This document shows, one piece after another, positions 34,294 to 46,559 of a stretch of 64,000 bases of DNA. Numbering within the stretch: the stretch's first letter is position 1; each line of letters begins with the position of its first letter. The position numbers were made by a program, and so were the translations under genes. Below the pieces are notes generated by a model that was not told the origin of the DNA, made no database searches, and was given only the letters and a program-made list of their open reading frames with translations. Source of the DNA: Litsea cubeba (taxonomy: Eukaryota; Streptophyta; Magnoliopsida; Laurales; Lauraceae); contig CM022945.1 of assembly GCA_012931725.1 (NCBI GenBank), positions 100,013,951 through 100,077,950 on the forward strand, in the 5' to 3' direction.

Positions 34294-35587
34294 TCTGGAT
34301 CACAAAAAATTAAAAAGTCATGAATAACTGACCAATTTTCTCAAACCCATTCATCAATTTTTCTACTAGGCAAAAGTATGACTGATGTAACACAAACACA
34401 AGCATTTCATTTTTTTTTTAAAAAATGAGTTCACATGTCAAATACCATCTAAAAAATAGTAGCATTAATTTCTAGAAAAAAAATGGTGCTTTATCTAAAC
34501 AGTTATATAACACAAACACAAGCATTAATTTCTTAAAAAAAATGAGCTCAGTGGATCTATATCCAGTGATGATCAGGATCACAAAATTTTTAGTGCAATG
34601 GTCAGCATCACAAAATAATTAAAATAAGTCCATAATGGGGTACCAAATAAATGGCCAGGATCACAAAATTATTAAAATTGCATGAGGGAGATGACATAGC
34701 CATGTTTACATCAGAACGGGAGTGGCTCATCCAAGGATGAAAATGCAATAGTAAAAGAAAAGGAGCAGATCAGTAAAAGATGCAAGGTTGAAGAAAAAAA
34801 ATTCCAAGTTTTCTGTAAAAAAGAAAAATTCCAAGAATTTTTCTTACCCTCTTTTCTTGTAGAAGAGTTGCTAAGTGAGGGGCTATGCCCGTTGTAGAGA
34901 AATCAAAACAGAGAGATGACTTCAGGGAGACTGCAGCGGGAGAGACGAATTTAGGCAGACACAGCTGGACCTAGGTCAACGTCCGGGAGCGAGCGATGGA
35001 GGCACACAGAGAGAGCAAGATCGCCCAGAGAGAGAGGGTCTGCGCAGAGACAGAGAGAGAGATCACCGAGAAAGAGATTACCGAGAGAGGGAGAGATGAG
35101 GGGGAGAGAGAAATCGCCGAAATAAGGTACCGCTGCGCATAGAGGGAGAGAGATCGAGCTGAGAGACTAATATGCAAGAGAGAGATCTAGCTGAGGGAGA
35201 GAGCGACGCGAGGAAGAGAGGGATCGAGCTGAGGGAGATCGATTTCTAGGTCTAGAAGGGGAAATGAAGTGGGGAAATGAGGAGGGGGAAATGAAAAAAG
35301 GGGGAAAGGGGGAAATAAAAAATAAAGACCTAAAGTGGCCGGTGGCGCCATTTTTTCATTTCGACTCACGCGTGTGCAGCGGATAATACAATCCGTTGCA
35401 GCTCATATGATCCGGCCTCATATATATATGTCTTGTGGGTGTCATCAATCCTGATAAGATCTTGTCACCCTATCATATCAATCATATCCAATCCACTGCC
35501 ATTTCTAATGTGGTGTCTTCAACGGCTGCATCCCCACATCAAGGTAAGGATGTAGGAGGACACTATGTCTCATTCCTCCCCTGATAA

Positions 35588-35732
35588 TAAATTTAGGGAA
35601 ATGATATTGACACTCATTTTTTGTCCTTTTTTATGGAGGCACTCTAATTCAACTCCAATTCTAATTACTTTGAATTGGAGTGCCTAAAAAAAAGGATAAA
35701 AAAGGAGTGCCAATATCAACTGCCTAAATTTA
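35588..35732. mobile_element. MITE-like foldback, about 145 bp
   Basis: TAAATTTAGG and CCTAAATTTA form the outer ends. Inside them GATATTGACACTC pairs with GAGTGCCAATATC, and the inner arms GGCACTCTAATTCAA pair with TTTGAATTGGAGTGCC. Nearly the whole element folds. Confidence 0.7.
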
Positions 35733-35796
35733 TATGAAATGCATCGCCATGCAAAAACCTTGATTTCAAACCATCCAACATCCAAAGGTCCCAGAG

Positions 35797-35935
35797 TTAG
35801 TATTTTGAGGTTGTAAAGGTGTCTTAAAGACTAATTACGTTTATTAGTATTTTGAGGTTGTAAAGGTGTCTTAAGACCAATTATGTTTATTAGTATTTTA
35901 AGGTTGTAAAGGTGTCTTAAGACTAATTATGTTTA
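35797..35935 (+). repeat. minisatellite, three units of 46-47 bp
   Basis: Units begin TTAGTATTTTGAGGTTGTAA at 35797, 35844 and 35890 (third with one change). The MULE at 35936 is inserted at the end of the third unit. Confidence 0.93.
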
Positions 35936-36929
35936 GGGGGGTTCTATTGGCACCACAATTTCATCTCTCCACACCGCAAGAAAAAAATTCTTCCCAAACT
36001 ACCCCCTCTCTCTCCCTCCCTCCACAGTCCACTCTCTTCCCTCATCCCCTCCCTCCACCCCACCCTCCAGGTCTCTGCGGGCAGGGATCCCCGGCCGGCT
36101 ACCGCCGTGCCGGCCCCCCTCCCCCTCTCCCTTCCTCTTATTCTCTCTTGCTTGGTCTCTTTGTCTCAGGGGAGCTGTCATCTCCCTAACATTTTCGACT
36201 TGTATATGAGTATCTATTTCTGTCATTTAAATCTCAGCTTGCAATCAGAAAAATAAGTAACCACCCAAATTAACCCTATGTCAAGTGTCTCTCTTCTCTC
36301 TCTGAAGAATCCCATTCGTGGGTCTTTGCTATTCTCCTACAAATGGTCTCTATATATATGTGTGCTTTCTGTTTCATGCAATCAAAATGGGGTCTTTCGT
36401 TTTTCCAAAATCGGCTTTGAGAAGGTGGTTTGCCAATGAAACTAGTAAACCGCCTTTTCTTGTGAGCGATTTATGAAGATGAAGGCAGTTTTATTAAGTG
36501 GAGCGACCTGACATTGCCTGTTAAATGTTTGAGTTTAATAAATTTTCTCAAAGATGTCCGTGCAGCTGCAGCCCTGCTGCCCGATCTCCCTCCCCGCCGG
36601 CGGCTGGGAGGGGAGGGGAGTAGAGAGAAGAAAAGGAAGGGAGAGAGGGAGAGGAAGGGAGAGAAAATAGAAGAGGGGGAGGGAGGAAGAAAGAGGGAGA
36701 GAGGGGGGGGGAGGGGGCCAGCCGAGGCTGCCGCCGCAGGAAGCCGGCCGAGGATCCCTCCCCGCCGGAGACCTGGAGGGTGTGGGGTGGAGGGATGGGA
36801 TGAGGAAAGAGGGTGGGTGGGCTGTGGAGGGAGAAAGTGAGGGAGGAGGGGGGTAGTTTAGGAAGGAAAAAATAAATAAAATTTCTTGCGGTGTGTAGAG
36901 ATGAAACTGTGTTGCCAATAGAACCCCCC
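35936..36929. mobile_element. MULE derivative E1, 994 bp, perfect 9-bp TSD
   Basis: TTATGTTTA lies at 35927-35935 and again at 36930-36938. Both ends start GGGGGGTTCTATTGGCA and continue through CATCTCT.CACACCGCAAGA, with inverted similarity for about 180 bp including CT/GA-rich stretches and a CCGGCCG-type core. No transposase is present; open frames are low-complexity. It shares its terminus with the elements at 43997 and 57703. Confidence 0.92.
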
Positions 36930-36939
36930 TTATGTTTAT

Positions 36940-38490
36940 CTGTTTAACGGTTTATTCCTGCTCTTTTTTTCTTTTCTCTATTTTAATACCTCCCATGTCT
37001 CCCATCTTTGTAGTTCTTATAAAAATGAAAAATCACCACGAGATTTATATTAAACTTTTATAAATACGATAACTTTCCCTTTACATCTATTAAATAAAAA
37101 CGAGTACGTCATTATTTAGAAAAATAGCATTATTTTAATCCGTCGCAATGGCCTCTCTTTGAATAATTCTCTCAAGCATACGAAGCAATTAATAATCTAT
37201 TTTGGAACTTCTATCAATCCGACGGTAGGTTATATATATATATGGATTGGATCATTTACAATCCATTAAAAGTATAAGTTTTGAATGTCATTACGATTGA
37301 TCAAAATTTAATGAAATGAGCCCCAATTTAGAAAAAACGGATTTACCTAAGATTAATCTCTCCACAGTAACGGCACATTTGCTGATGTGGTAAGTCTGCT
37401 AGGTGGCGTGTGGGAATTAACCGAAATAGTTGCAACAGGAGATCCGGATTCTAACAACTCAAAAAACACAAGAAAGAAAAAAAAGAAAAGAAAAGAAGCA
37501 TGTTTATTGTTAGCTGCTCAATCACAAGATTCTCTGGGCCTACATGTAGTTTTCTTCATGTACGGTAAAAAAGGCTGGTACATACAACACACATCACGTG
37601 ACTCTTTTTTTTTTTTCCTTAAATGGGCTTAAAACCCTTTCACTCTCTCTCCTACTGAATAGAATCCTTTCCGGGGTCAAGCCGCGTCAAAGGACTTCAC
37701 GAAAATTGACAGAGACGAGTGAAGACATAAATGTAAGGAGCCATTCTCGTGAATAAAAGGGGGTTAGTTCAACAATAGTGCTGCACTCTCTTTAATTTCC
37801 TCTCACTCAATGCAATGGACATAAGTATTAACTACAGCAATTTTTTTAATAAACAGATCGGGAGAGTGCTCGGAGCAATGAATCTCAAATGAAAATTTAA
37901 TAGAGCAATAACAGGATAAATATCTTTGTGCAATTTACGAGAGAGAGCTGCTGTGAAATGATGGTCCTATTATAATGCAATTAATGCAATTTTACTCTAT
38001 CATACTTGTTCATTTATAAATCGGGCGAATCTCAAATAAGGTCTTAAGTTCTCGTCATATTTCAAAAAAAAAAACATAAGTTTTAAAAGTTTTTTGGAAA
38101 GTTTTCATAAGTTTTTTTGGTAAGTTCCAGTGGTTTTCAAATTATTCCCTTTCAGTTTTTTATAGAGTGATACTTGGACTACAACATCTTCTTGGGCCAC
38201 CTTACCCATGCATGATGATTGGCCGGATAGGATTGATTGGTACAACGTAAATGACGTGTCATTAAATCTCAAAACACTCTTTTTAAATGAAAAGCATGCG
38301 AATTTCAGTGCTAGGGGGCCACAGTGGGATTTGTCATGCATAAAAATCTCATATTTACCATTCAATTGTCTCCAGAAGTAATCTAAACATATAAATTTGA
38401 GGAAGATGGGCCGCAGTGGAGATTCGCAATGAATACAATAGTGTATCAAATTACAGTTGAGATTTCTACTATTGGAAAGAAAATGAAGAA
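36940..38490. other. spacer between the duplication copies
   Basis: AT-rich sequence with no recognised gene. A one-end relic of the 26.6-kb TIR family lies near 38030-38110. The last 60 bp (about 38478-38534) resemble the 5' flank of patatin-like copy A (see findings). Confidence 0.5.
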
Positions 38491-40712
38491 TCAAAGAGGA
38501 TAGTCTTCAAAGGATGGTATTGCAGTTTGGGACTTCCAATTGCAGACGCCCGTTTCCTTGGAGGGGCTGGGCGGGAGACTCTTCCCTGCAGCAACAAGCC
38601 GTTGCACCAACTTCTCCATCCTCTGGCCATTAGTCTCCGTTAACAACCGCTTTCCGCCAAAAGGCAGCGATTCCACCCCCTTCTCTTCCAGCATCCTCTT
38701 CCCCGCAGCCGCGACGTCATCCATCCACCTCTTCTCTCCCTTTGTCACCAATCCGTTTACCTGAAGCTTTTCAATTAAAAGAAAATTCCAAAGCTCCATC
38801 AATATTGCCAGTTACGTTCTGAGTAAATGATGTAACATGATCTTTTAATCTTACAAATAGAAGGATTTTGGGCCTCCGGTGAAATATCCCAAGAATATTA
38901 TGCGTTGGGTTTTTCTTTCATGCATTTGCAAATATCATATTCCCTTATAACAATCAAAATATCCATCACCTAAAAGGTTTTCCCGTGAATTCAGCCCGCT
39001 TTCCTTTTTAGTAGAATTTATAGATAGTGAAATATTGAAAGAAAGAAGGATTCAAAAATTTCACTAAATTTAAAAAATGAGCGCTTAATCTTAAACCTTA
39101 AAGGAACAGTTACTATTTTTTTTTTTTATGTGGTGGGTAAATAACAAAAGATTGGAAGGTACCACGTGGGTACAGAAATGAGCCTAACCTCACTGACCTG
39201 TACAGTGGGGGAAATTTCAAGTGTTACGATTTTGTTCTTCTCGTTTCAGGTCGTTGATCATCTAGGCCCATCTGCACAAAGAATTGGCCGTTCAGACAAT
39301 CCTAACCACTGAATACAGCAACGAGGACCATGTTGACCAAATATTCCTCTGAAATGGTGGGACCCGGTGTTCCCTCAACGGCATCACTCTTCACTCATGT
39401 TAAAAAAGGCCGTGGATCCACGTCACCTACTTCACTCACCACCACTCTTCTAGTATTCCATGCCCTCATTACACATAACTAACTTTCGTTTAAGAGGTCT
39501 TATACATTGGGACCCGCTTTCTCATTTTCACGCGGGAATCCAATGGCGTGGGCTTTCCCGGGAAAAATATGTTTCTCTTGTCTGTACGGGTCAAGAACCG
39601 TAACCTATATCCTTTTATGCAAATTAATTAAATACTCAAAGTGAGTTCAGAAGAATTCAGATCTATATCTAAAGTGATCATCACCATGTTTTGTTGGGCC
39701 CGGGCCCACATAATTGATAAATTGAGAGATTAAAGAGGGAGTGAGAAAAAAAAAATACCTGAATCCGCACATAGTCCGCACGGTTCCAACAAAATGCATT
39801 TCCCAGCATCTGATCAACCGTCTCCGATACGCCATCTAGTACAATCTCCACCACTGCAGCTGTGGAGCTTCCTCCACGCGCTCCGTGAATGCTCCGTGTA
39901 GACGGAGCCCTGCTGCTAGACGGGCCGTTGCCCAGCGACAGGACCATCAAGTCCTCAACGCCGTTAACTAACGGGAAGTCCCGCTTGTTGTGGAGGACGT
40001 GCGTAACTGCCGCGGCCGAGGGATTGTTCATCACCAAACCGCCATCAACTGCCAGGCAGGACGTCTTCCCGTCAATGGACGTTAACTCGAACGGCTTGAA
40101 GTAGCTCGGAGTAGCCGACGTGGCGCGGCAAACCCTCCAGAGCTCGAAATCGAAGCTCGGACAGTCGGACGCGTCGGCTCGGGAGAAGACGAACGGCGCG
40201 GAGCTGTTGAGATCGTAGCAAGGGACGAGGAGAGGCTTACACGTGTCCTTCAAGGTCAAGATCCGGCCGTCCGAAGCCCTCAGCGCCTCCTTCAGCACCT
40301 TCTCCAACCTCTTCCCGGAGAATCTCCGCTTCCGGCGGAGAACGCCGGCAGATCTGAGCATTTCGGATCGCTTCTCCGTCAGGAATCTGACGGCATCCTC
40401 GGCCGTGAAAAGCGGCCGGCCATTGCCTGGGTCGGCCGTCAGCATTGCGGCGAGAATGCCTCCTATGCCAGTGCCGGCGACAACGTCGAAGTAGTCGGCG
40501 ATCCTAGCGTCAGCATCGCCGGTCTTGGATCTGATCTGGTCTTCGAGGTGGATCAAAGCCTGGCCGGAGACGAGGCCTTTGATGCCGACGCCGCCGCCAC
40601 CGTCAATGCTGAGGATACGAGTTTTTTTCCAGAGATTGGGGTTTCCACAGTCGGAAAGCCATTTCCTCTCTAGATTTGTGAAGATCTCTAGGGTTAGTTT
40701 GCTCAGGTCCAT
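38491..40712 (-). CDS. PLP9: patatin-like phospholipase, pPLA-III type (PLP9-like), copy B
   Basis: Exon 1 is 40712-39759 and exon 2 is 38760-38491, joined over a 998-bp GT-AG phase-0 intron to give 407 residues. All domain segments of copy A are present: oxyanion loop DGGGGVGIKG, GTGIGG elbow, SAPFVFSRAD, AVDGGLVMNNP dyad segment, and MLGNAFCWNRADYVRIQ at the exon 1 end. By eye the two proteins are about 93% identical over the shared part. The oxyanion loop keeps the I-K-G found in patatins, unlike copy A. The C-terminus is unusual: after SLPPSPSKETGV the family tail is replaced by a 17-residue sequence C-N-W-K-S-Q...Y-P-L encoded at the duplication junction. The frame is open, so the protein is probably made. 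Whether the new tail matters is unknown. Confidence 0.93.
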
Positions 40713-41095
40713 TTTTCGAATATCTTCTGTTTTTCGATGTCTTATGGGTTGGCTATGAATGAAGAAAAAACGAAGAGAGTCAAAGTGGACAGATTTGAAA
40801 AATCTGTGAAAAGAGATGAATAGAAGAGAGAACTGGGAAGAGAAAGGAGAGTCACTATTTGTTGGGAAGATGCATTAAACATACAAAACAAGGCAGAGCC
40901 AGCTCTGGCTCTCTCTCTCTCTTTCTCTCTCTCAGTCAGTCTCTTTCTCTCACTCTCTTGCAAGTTTGCAACCGCGAATGGATTTTAGACTCCGAGGATT
41001 CGTTTTTTATAACGGATTCCTTCTGTCCTGCTGTTATTTTCCTCTTTTTCTAAGTCTTCAAGTGTATCTTAAAGTTCACATGCAGGGGCCAGTGC

Positions 41096-41104
41096 ACACG
41101 TGGC
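41096..41104 (-). promoter_or_regulatory. G-box/ABRE-like site upstream of copy B
   Basis: ACACGTGGC is a consensus G-box/ABRE core, known for bZIP binding. It lies about 385 bp upstream of the copy B start codon. The aligned place in copy A reads GCACGTAGC. Confidence 0.45.
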
Positions 41105-41344
41105 ATATCAATACGTAGTTGGCCCTACATGTAGCATTGGCATAAAAAACTAAAGAAGAAAAAGCCAGGAATGTGGGGCTCACATGGCAAGGGCTCTAGA
41201 ATAGGGTTGGAGGACAGGGCGTTGGTAGATGGCCTATTTTTGTCACTAGTGATTTTTTTACCATCGTGTCTGTTACTCTGTCTTCTTTCCCATTATATAT
41301 TCACCAAAGGCAGAAGCAATCGGTTTACCAGTTTCCTAACTAAC

Positions 41345-41358
41345 CTGACACGTGTCAG
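41345..41358. promoter_or_regulatory. 14-bp palindromic G-box upstream of copy B
   Basis: CTGACACGTGTCAG is identical to the site upstream of copy A, in a conserved block with ACCAGTTTC.TAACTA before it and TCGTCCT after it. It lies 633 bp upstream of the start codon. Confidence 0.5.
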
Positions 41359-41529
41359 AGTCGTCCTTGGTAGCGCCCGTGTTTCTGAGTCGGGATTGCA
41401 TCGAGCAATAGGGCCCTGCACCGGTGTTGGCATAGGAATCGACTCCGCGCCAGGTCCGGCGCTGGATACGGATTTCGTATTATAATGCGCCGTAAAATGA
41501 GGACACTTTCTCATCACATCACTGGTCAT

Positions 41530-43990
41530 CGCTTGCTTTCAGGGACCTCTGTGAACCTTGTGATCTGTTCGTTGCTGCCAAAGAGATGTATGATCTTGAC
41601 CATTGATGAGTGGAGCCCTAAGGGTATCTATTGATGGTACACATTGGACAGACGGGCATATTGATTGATGAATACATCATTTGATCAGCTGAAATTTGTT
41701 TCTATATAGTGATTATCAGCTTGTGTTGATAGGGCAATTGGATCCATAGTTCTAAATCTAATCATCTGTCGATCATTGGTTGATGATAAGCCACTAAAGG
41801 CATGAGTTACTTTGATTTGGGTTCCTATACATTCTATGCAAACAACAAACAAACCCTTAGTTCATATAGTTAGCTTTAATTTGATTAGTAATAGGGATGT
41901 TTATGGGCTAGGCCAGCCACCGGTGTCCAATCCATGTGTCTAAAAACACAGTGCAAATTCAGCAATGGAGGTAAAGATGTAAATTGATTTTATGTTCTTC
42001 AACTATCCGGAGGTTCAAACCCATTAAAAACCGGGGTTAAGTCCTTATTTTGGCCCTAATAAATGATTGGGCCCGGTCCAAAATTTTTTTCGGACCCTTG
42101 TCGAGTCTGGGTCCGGCTCCACCTTAGTTCTGACCCATGAATCAGGAACTCGACAGATTACCTCAATTTTTATTAACACCCTAAAAAATAGGTTTATTTT
42201 CATATCATTCTCTACCTAGACTTATACTCCGGACTGGACCAGACCGTCCCATATATAGAACCGGTTATATCTTCTCATTAACAGTTCCTGTTCCGAAATC
42301 AAGAATCTAGTTCTGGTTCTATCTTCTCATAAACGGTAGCGATTCTGCGTCCACCTTGGACCCCGACTTGAATCGATTCGTTTACATCCCTAAACAGAAG
42401 CCACGCTTGACGTATGCTTGGGCTGACCCGGCCATGACCACCCCTAATGGGCGCAAATGAAGGGGTCCAGGTAAAACGTTATATATATGGGTCTAAATTG
42501 GTCACCTGTCAAAGCTGTAGGTACATGATAATGTGGTCTCCAGGTGAGCACATTTAATGTTCAAATCTGGTGAAGTGAGCTATGTAATTCAAAATTCATT
42601 GAGTTCGCTTCACTAGTTAACCTACAAGCCAAGTAACTATCAAGAGCTAGATGCGAAAGAATGAGTCTACAAGCCATGGGAGTTCTGCCAATCTACAGTT
42701 CTTTTTTTTTTTTTTGTTCTTTCGTACTTAAAAGGATTTTTTTTTACCGTTAGGATAGGACACAAGAAGCAAAAGCTTCAACAGCACACTAATGAAAAGA
42801 GAAAAATGATACAATTAGCAATACATGACTTCTTACAATGAAGGAGTTGCCAATTTTGTAGCAACCAAAGTCTTTAACGCTCATTTTATCTACCTTACAA
42901 AAAAAAAAAAAAACACTAGCTTTAGATTTTATCCCTTTTGATTGGAATTGTAAATTCCAATGCCCATTTATATACTATTTCCACCTTTTGTCTTTACACT
43001 GGATTTAAATTTTAAAGCCTGGGGTAGTTCAATAGTCATTTTGGATTGTTTGATCATAAATTATGGAAAAGATCCTAGAAGTTTCACTGAAAAAGCCCAT
43101 TTTAGATTCATAAGATAGATATATTCAAAATTCAAACTCATTATTTCGTTTCTTGCGTCTCTTTGATTAAATAAGAGCAAAATCAATGCATGCAATAAAC
43201 CACAACAAATGCATCAAACTACTAATAACTAAAGTCTTTCAATTTTGAAGATTTAGAGCCAAACACATTTATTGGTCGACATGCATTAATGTCATAAACA
43301 TCGATATGCATTAATGTCATAAACATCGTGCCTGTAGAATTCCCGTCATCGGGACATGTCAATATATTTTTAAATGTAGTATTTTTCTTTCTATTGATAT
43401 ATAGTGAATGATGTTGCGACAAATAATAAAAAAAAATATTGTTGGAAATCATTGAAGTGAAATTCCCCAAAACTTGTTATGATATTATTATATTTTCAAT
43501 TCGGATATCATCAAGGAAAAAATTATAGGATGTAAGTACTTTCATATTTGAGGAAATCTTAGAAAAATAACCTTAATAAATGTTTGGTACACCAAAAAGA
43601 CTCTCATGGTTTTTTTTTTTTTTTTTTTTGTAACGGTGAAGGCTTTTCTTCTAATTTTACTTTTTTTCAGTGACGATATCGTCACTCGTTTTGGTTGAGC
43701 GACGATGTTGCCCCTTGTGTTTTCACTTTATTTCATTTCTTCTTCGTCTTTATCCACTTTATTTCTCACCCAACCTCTTTTTCTTGAGTCAGATGTGTCA
43801 TAGCTTCAAGAGAGCTTAGTTGAAGAAGAAACCATTGACTACCACCAATAACAACAACATAGCTGATCTTTATGATGGAGCTATTGGATTATGCATCTTC
43901 AATCTCAAAGTATTTGCATGTCACACAACTCTTTTTCTCCTCCGACGGAGACATAGGGTCAAACCTTCCATCTCAGATAGTAGAAGCACT
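41530..43990. other. gene-free copy 2 sequence collinear with copy 1
   Basis: No gene is recognised. It aligns in order with 20.2-21.75 kb. Examples are GAGTTCGCTTCACTAG (42.60 kb), CCCATTTATATACTATTTC (42.96 kb) and AGAGCAAAATCAATGCATG (43.17 kb). A poly-T run at about 43609-43628 and GTGACGATATCGTCAC near 43670 may mark the edge of another insertion. Confidence 0.7.
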
Positions 43991-44479
43991 TAAAAAGGGG
44001 AGTTCTATTGGTACCACAAAAAGTTCTCTTCCCACCGCAGTTATTGTGCCAATTTTTTTTATAATAAAATCATTAATTGAAATGACTAAAATGGACATCT
44101 CATAATCTATGTTGAAAATCAAATATTTCTCTTCACACACATAACTCATCTCTCCCTGCTTCACACAATAACTTAACTCTCTTCACTACCGGTTTCACGT
44201 TCTTATTCCCCCATTGCACCCCACATTTTCCTTCTTCCTTCACTCTCTTTACAGCATTGCACCACTCACCCACAGTTCACCTTCTTCCTTCTTTCTTTTC
44301 CCCCTTGCTCCCATCAAACTCTTTTGTTGTAGTTGAATCAAACCAAATATTGCAATGGACAAGGAAATGAAAAAGGAAATCGTATCTTTCAATCCTACTA
44401 ACAACGAAAAGGTTAGTGTGGTTGAGTATTTCAGTGTTTTTATCAATTTTCTCAAGTTTTGTATTGTAGTTATTCGCGT

Positions 44480-44670
44480 TTTGTCCGGACTGGTATGACC
44501 GAACATTTCTGTAATGTTCGGACAAACGATACCGAACATACACCATATATTTGAAAGTTTCTATACGAACATATAAGACTTGTTCGAAACTTTACTTTCG
44601 AACATAAAACAAATGTTTGGAATTTATATGTCGAACATATGGTATATGTTCAGATTTATTGTTCCGAACG
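44480..44670. repeat. left cluster of GAACAT words in MULE E2
   Basis: Words such as CCGAACATT, AATGTTCGG, CGAACATA, TTGTTCGAA and TATGTTC recur every 15-30 bp in both orientations, mostly just before the transposase coding part. This is the pattern expected for subterminal transposase-binding sites. Confidence 0.6.
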
Positions 44671-44696
44671 GTACTGATACCGCTTTTTTCCTTAGT

Positions 44697-46265
44697 GCAG
44701 CCATCCACAGAAGAAAGTCAAGTTCAGTCAGCTTATGTAATGGACTTTACAGATGTGTTTACTACCGAAGAAGTAAGACATTATATTAAAATTTTAATAT
44801 ATATATTGTGTGTTACTAATGTCTGATTCAATGGTTATGTGTTTAGATATTTCACAGCCGAGATGCATTAGTAAACTGGGCTCGTGATGTGGGTAAAAGA
44901 AACGGTTTTGCCATTGTCATAAAGATGTCAAATGTTGCAAGGCCTGGAATAAAAGCTAGGGTTGTCCTAGCATGTGAGAGAAGTGGCCAATTCAAGCATT
45001 GTAAGACCAAAGACGAGGGGCCTATTAAAAAGAAGATCAAGCAAACAGGATCAAAGAAATGTGGATACCCTTTTACATTAAAGGGCAAGAAGCTTGACAC
45101 TTTTGATGATTGGATGTTGAAAGTTACATGTGGTGTACATAATCACTCTGCTGTAGAGTATCTAGAGGGTCATTCATTCGCAGGGAGACTAACAGAAGAG
45201 TAAACAAAATTGATGGTTGATATGTCTAAGAGTATGGTACGACCAAAAGATATTCTGTTTACATTAAAACAAAAAAGTGCCTTAAATGTAACTACAACGA
45301 AGATCATTTACAATGCACGTCATAGGTACAGAGTTGTTGAGCGGGGTGGGAGAACATAGATGCAACAACTGATGGAAAAGTTGACAGATTATAAGTACAT
45401 TGAATGCCACAGGAACAATGAGGACAGTGACGTTGTTACCGATTTGGTTTGGGCGCATCCAACAAGTATACAGTTGTTGCGGTCATTTCCTCATGTCTTA
45501 ATAATGGATTGCACTTACAAGACCAACCGGTATCACATGCCTTTACTGGAGATTGTCGGAGTGACTTCAATAGAAATGACTTTCTCTGTGTGTTTTGCTT
45601 ACATGGAAGCCGAACGCGGAGTCAACTATACATGGGCTTTGGGTGTTTTTCGTTCTCTCATTGGTGAGGACGCTCTTCCTAATGTTATTGTCACAGACAG
45701 AGAATTGACACTACTAAAAGCATCAACACCGTATTCCCTAATGCAAGGCATCTATTATGCAAATGACACATAAATAAGAATGTCCTAACAAAATGTAAGA
45801 AGTTGTTAGAGACCAAGGAGAAGTGTGATAGATTTATATTGCATTGGAATATGTTGGTCCATTCCTCCACAGAAGAAGAGTATATTGATCATCTGCGTAA
45901 GCTAAACCAATAGTTGACAACATATCTATCAGCACTTCAGTACGTCAAGGAGAGTTGGTTAGATGGATACAATGAAAGATTTGTATCTGTGTGGGTTGAT
46001 AAATGCATGTATTTTGAAAATACTACGTCAAACATGTATGTCTTATACTTTAATTTGGATGAATTGATGCTTTATGCGTATTTATATATCAAACATCATT
46101 AATTATTAAGTTGTTTATATAGGGCTGAGTCTTCACATTCACAGTTGAAGAGACAAATTGGATCATCTTAGGGTACTTTTGAGACAAATTGGGCAAAAAC
46201 ACACAGCTTCCTTGAATTACAGCATACAAGTATTAGAGCTTCATTCGAGAAGAGCAAGACAATAG
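44697..46265 (+). pseudogene. MULE transposase relic of E2
   Basis: Exon 1 ends in VMDFTDVFTTEE with donor GTAAGA at 44773. A short intron ends TTTAG at 44846, and exon 2 continues IFHSRDALVNWARDVGKRNG, typical of the FAR1-like N-terminal domain of MULE transposases. The core reads HVLIMDCTYKTNRYHMPLLE and then VIVTDRELTLLKA, carrying the two expected catalytic aspartates. A later piece reads SHSQLKRQIGSS, then LELQHTSIRASFEKS, a conserved C-terminal part. Lesions: stops near 45203 and 45360, a frameshift near 45730, and TGG to TGA in the C-x-W-H segment. It is therefore inactive. Confidence 0.85.
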
Positions 46266-46559
46266 TGCAACACAGTTTCAAGCAAAGAACGATATTCTGG
46301 CCCCGCAGTTTTTTCTTGTTTAACATTAACTTCTTCTTCAACTTGTTCATCACGAGTTCCTACTTCTTCATTGCCTTCTTCCAAATCATATTCCTGTTCC
46401 CGTGCTTTTTCTACAACCTCCTTAGTTACTCGACGGCGCCTCCTATTGGAAACTGTTGGTCTTACTCTAGAACTGCTTGGCCTATCCATTTCTGAAACGT
46501 TGGAAAACGAGTTATTTAAAAAACATAAAAGGATAAAAAATTACAAATTTCACTAGGTA

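Larger units (their letters stand above)
29299..35419 (-). mobile_element. Mutator-like element with decayed FAR1-type transposase, 6.1 kb
   Basis: The ends GAGCCCGGATCATATGAGC and, inverted, GAGGCCGGATCATATGAGC begin long TIRs. The match continues through GGATTGTATTATCC, CACGCGTGAGTCGAAATGA and the CT/GA-rich AGCTCGATC-type repeats for roughly 230 bp. The insertion lies in a (TA)n tract, so its target-site duplication cannot be resolved. It carries a minus-strand transposase relic (32264-34293) and several tandem-repeat blocks. Copy 2 has an uninterrupted sequence at the matching place (about 59.26 kb), giving an empty-site comparison. Confidence 0.88.
15912..35600. repeat. segmental tandem duplication, copy 1
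   Basis: This block is collinear with 38540-59420. Anchors, by eye: patatin-like gene (15.9-17.8 versus 38.5-40.7 kb); upstream block (19.65-19.86 versus 41.30-41.50); 20.28-20.42 versus 42.42-42.56; 21.23-21.72 versus 42.90-43.33; 22.32-22.73 versus 47.54-47.98; 22.75-22.98 versus 50.62-50.95; 23.08-25.15 versus 55.33-57.10; 26.20-26.50 versus 58.18-58.48; 35.43-35.57 versus 59.26-59.40. Insertions listed separately account for most length differences. Identity ranges from over 90% in exons to patchy in intergenic parts. The right boundary is approximate. Confidence 0.88.

Noticed and set aside
36514..36918. overlapping open frames on both strands in MULE E1
   Set aside because: They are products of GA/CT-rich TIR sequence with Pro/Ser/Arg/Gly bias and no domain.
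38105..38494. 129-residue minus-strand open frame just downstream of copy B
   Set aside because: No recognisable motif and no counterpart in copy 1; probably chance.
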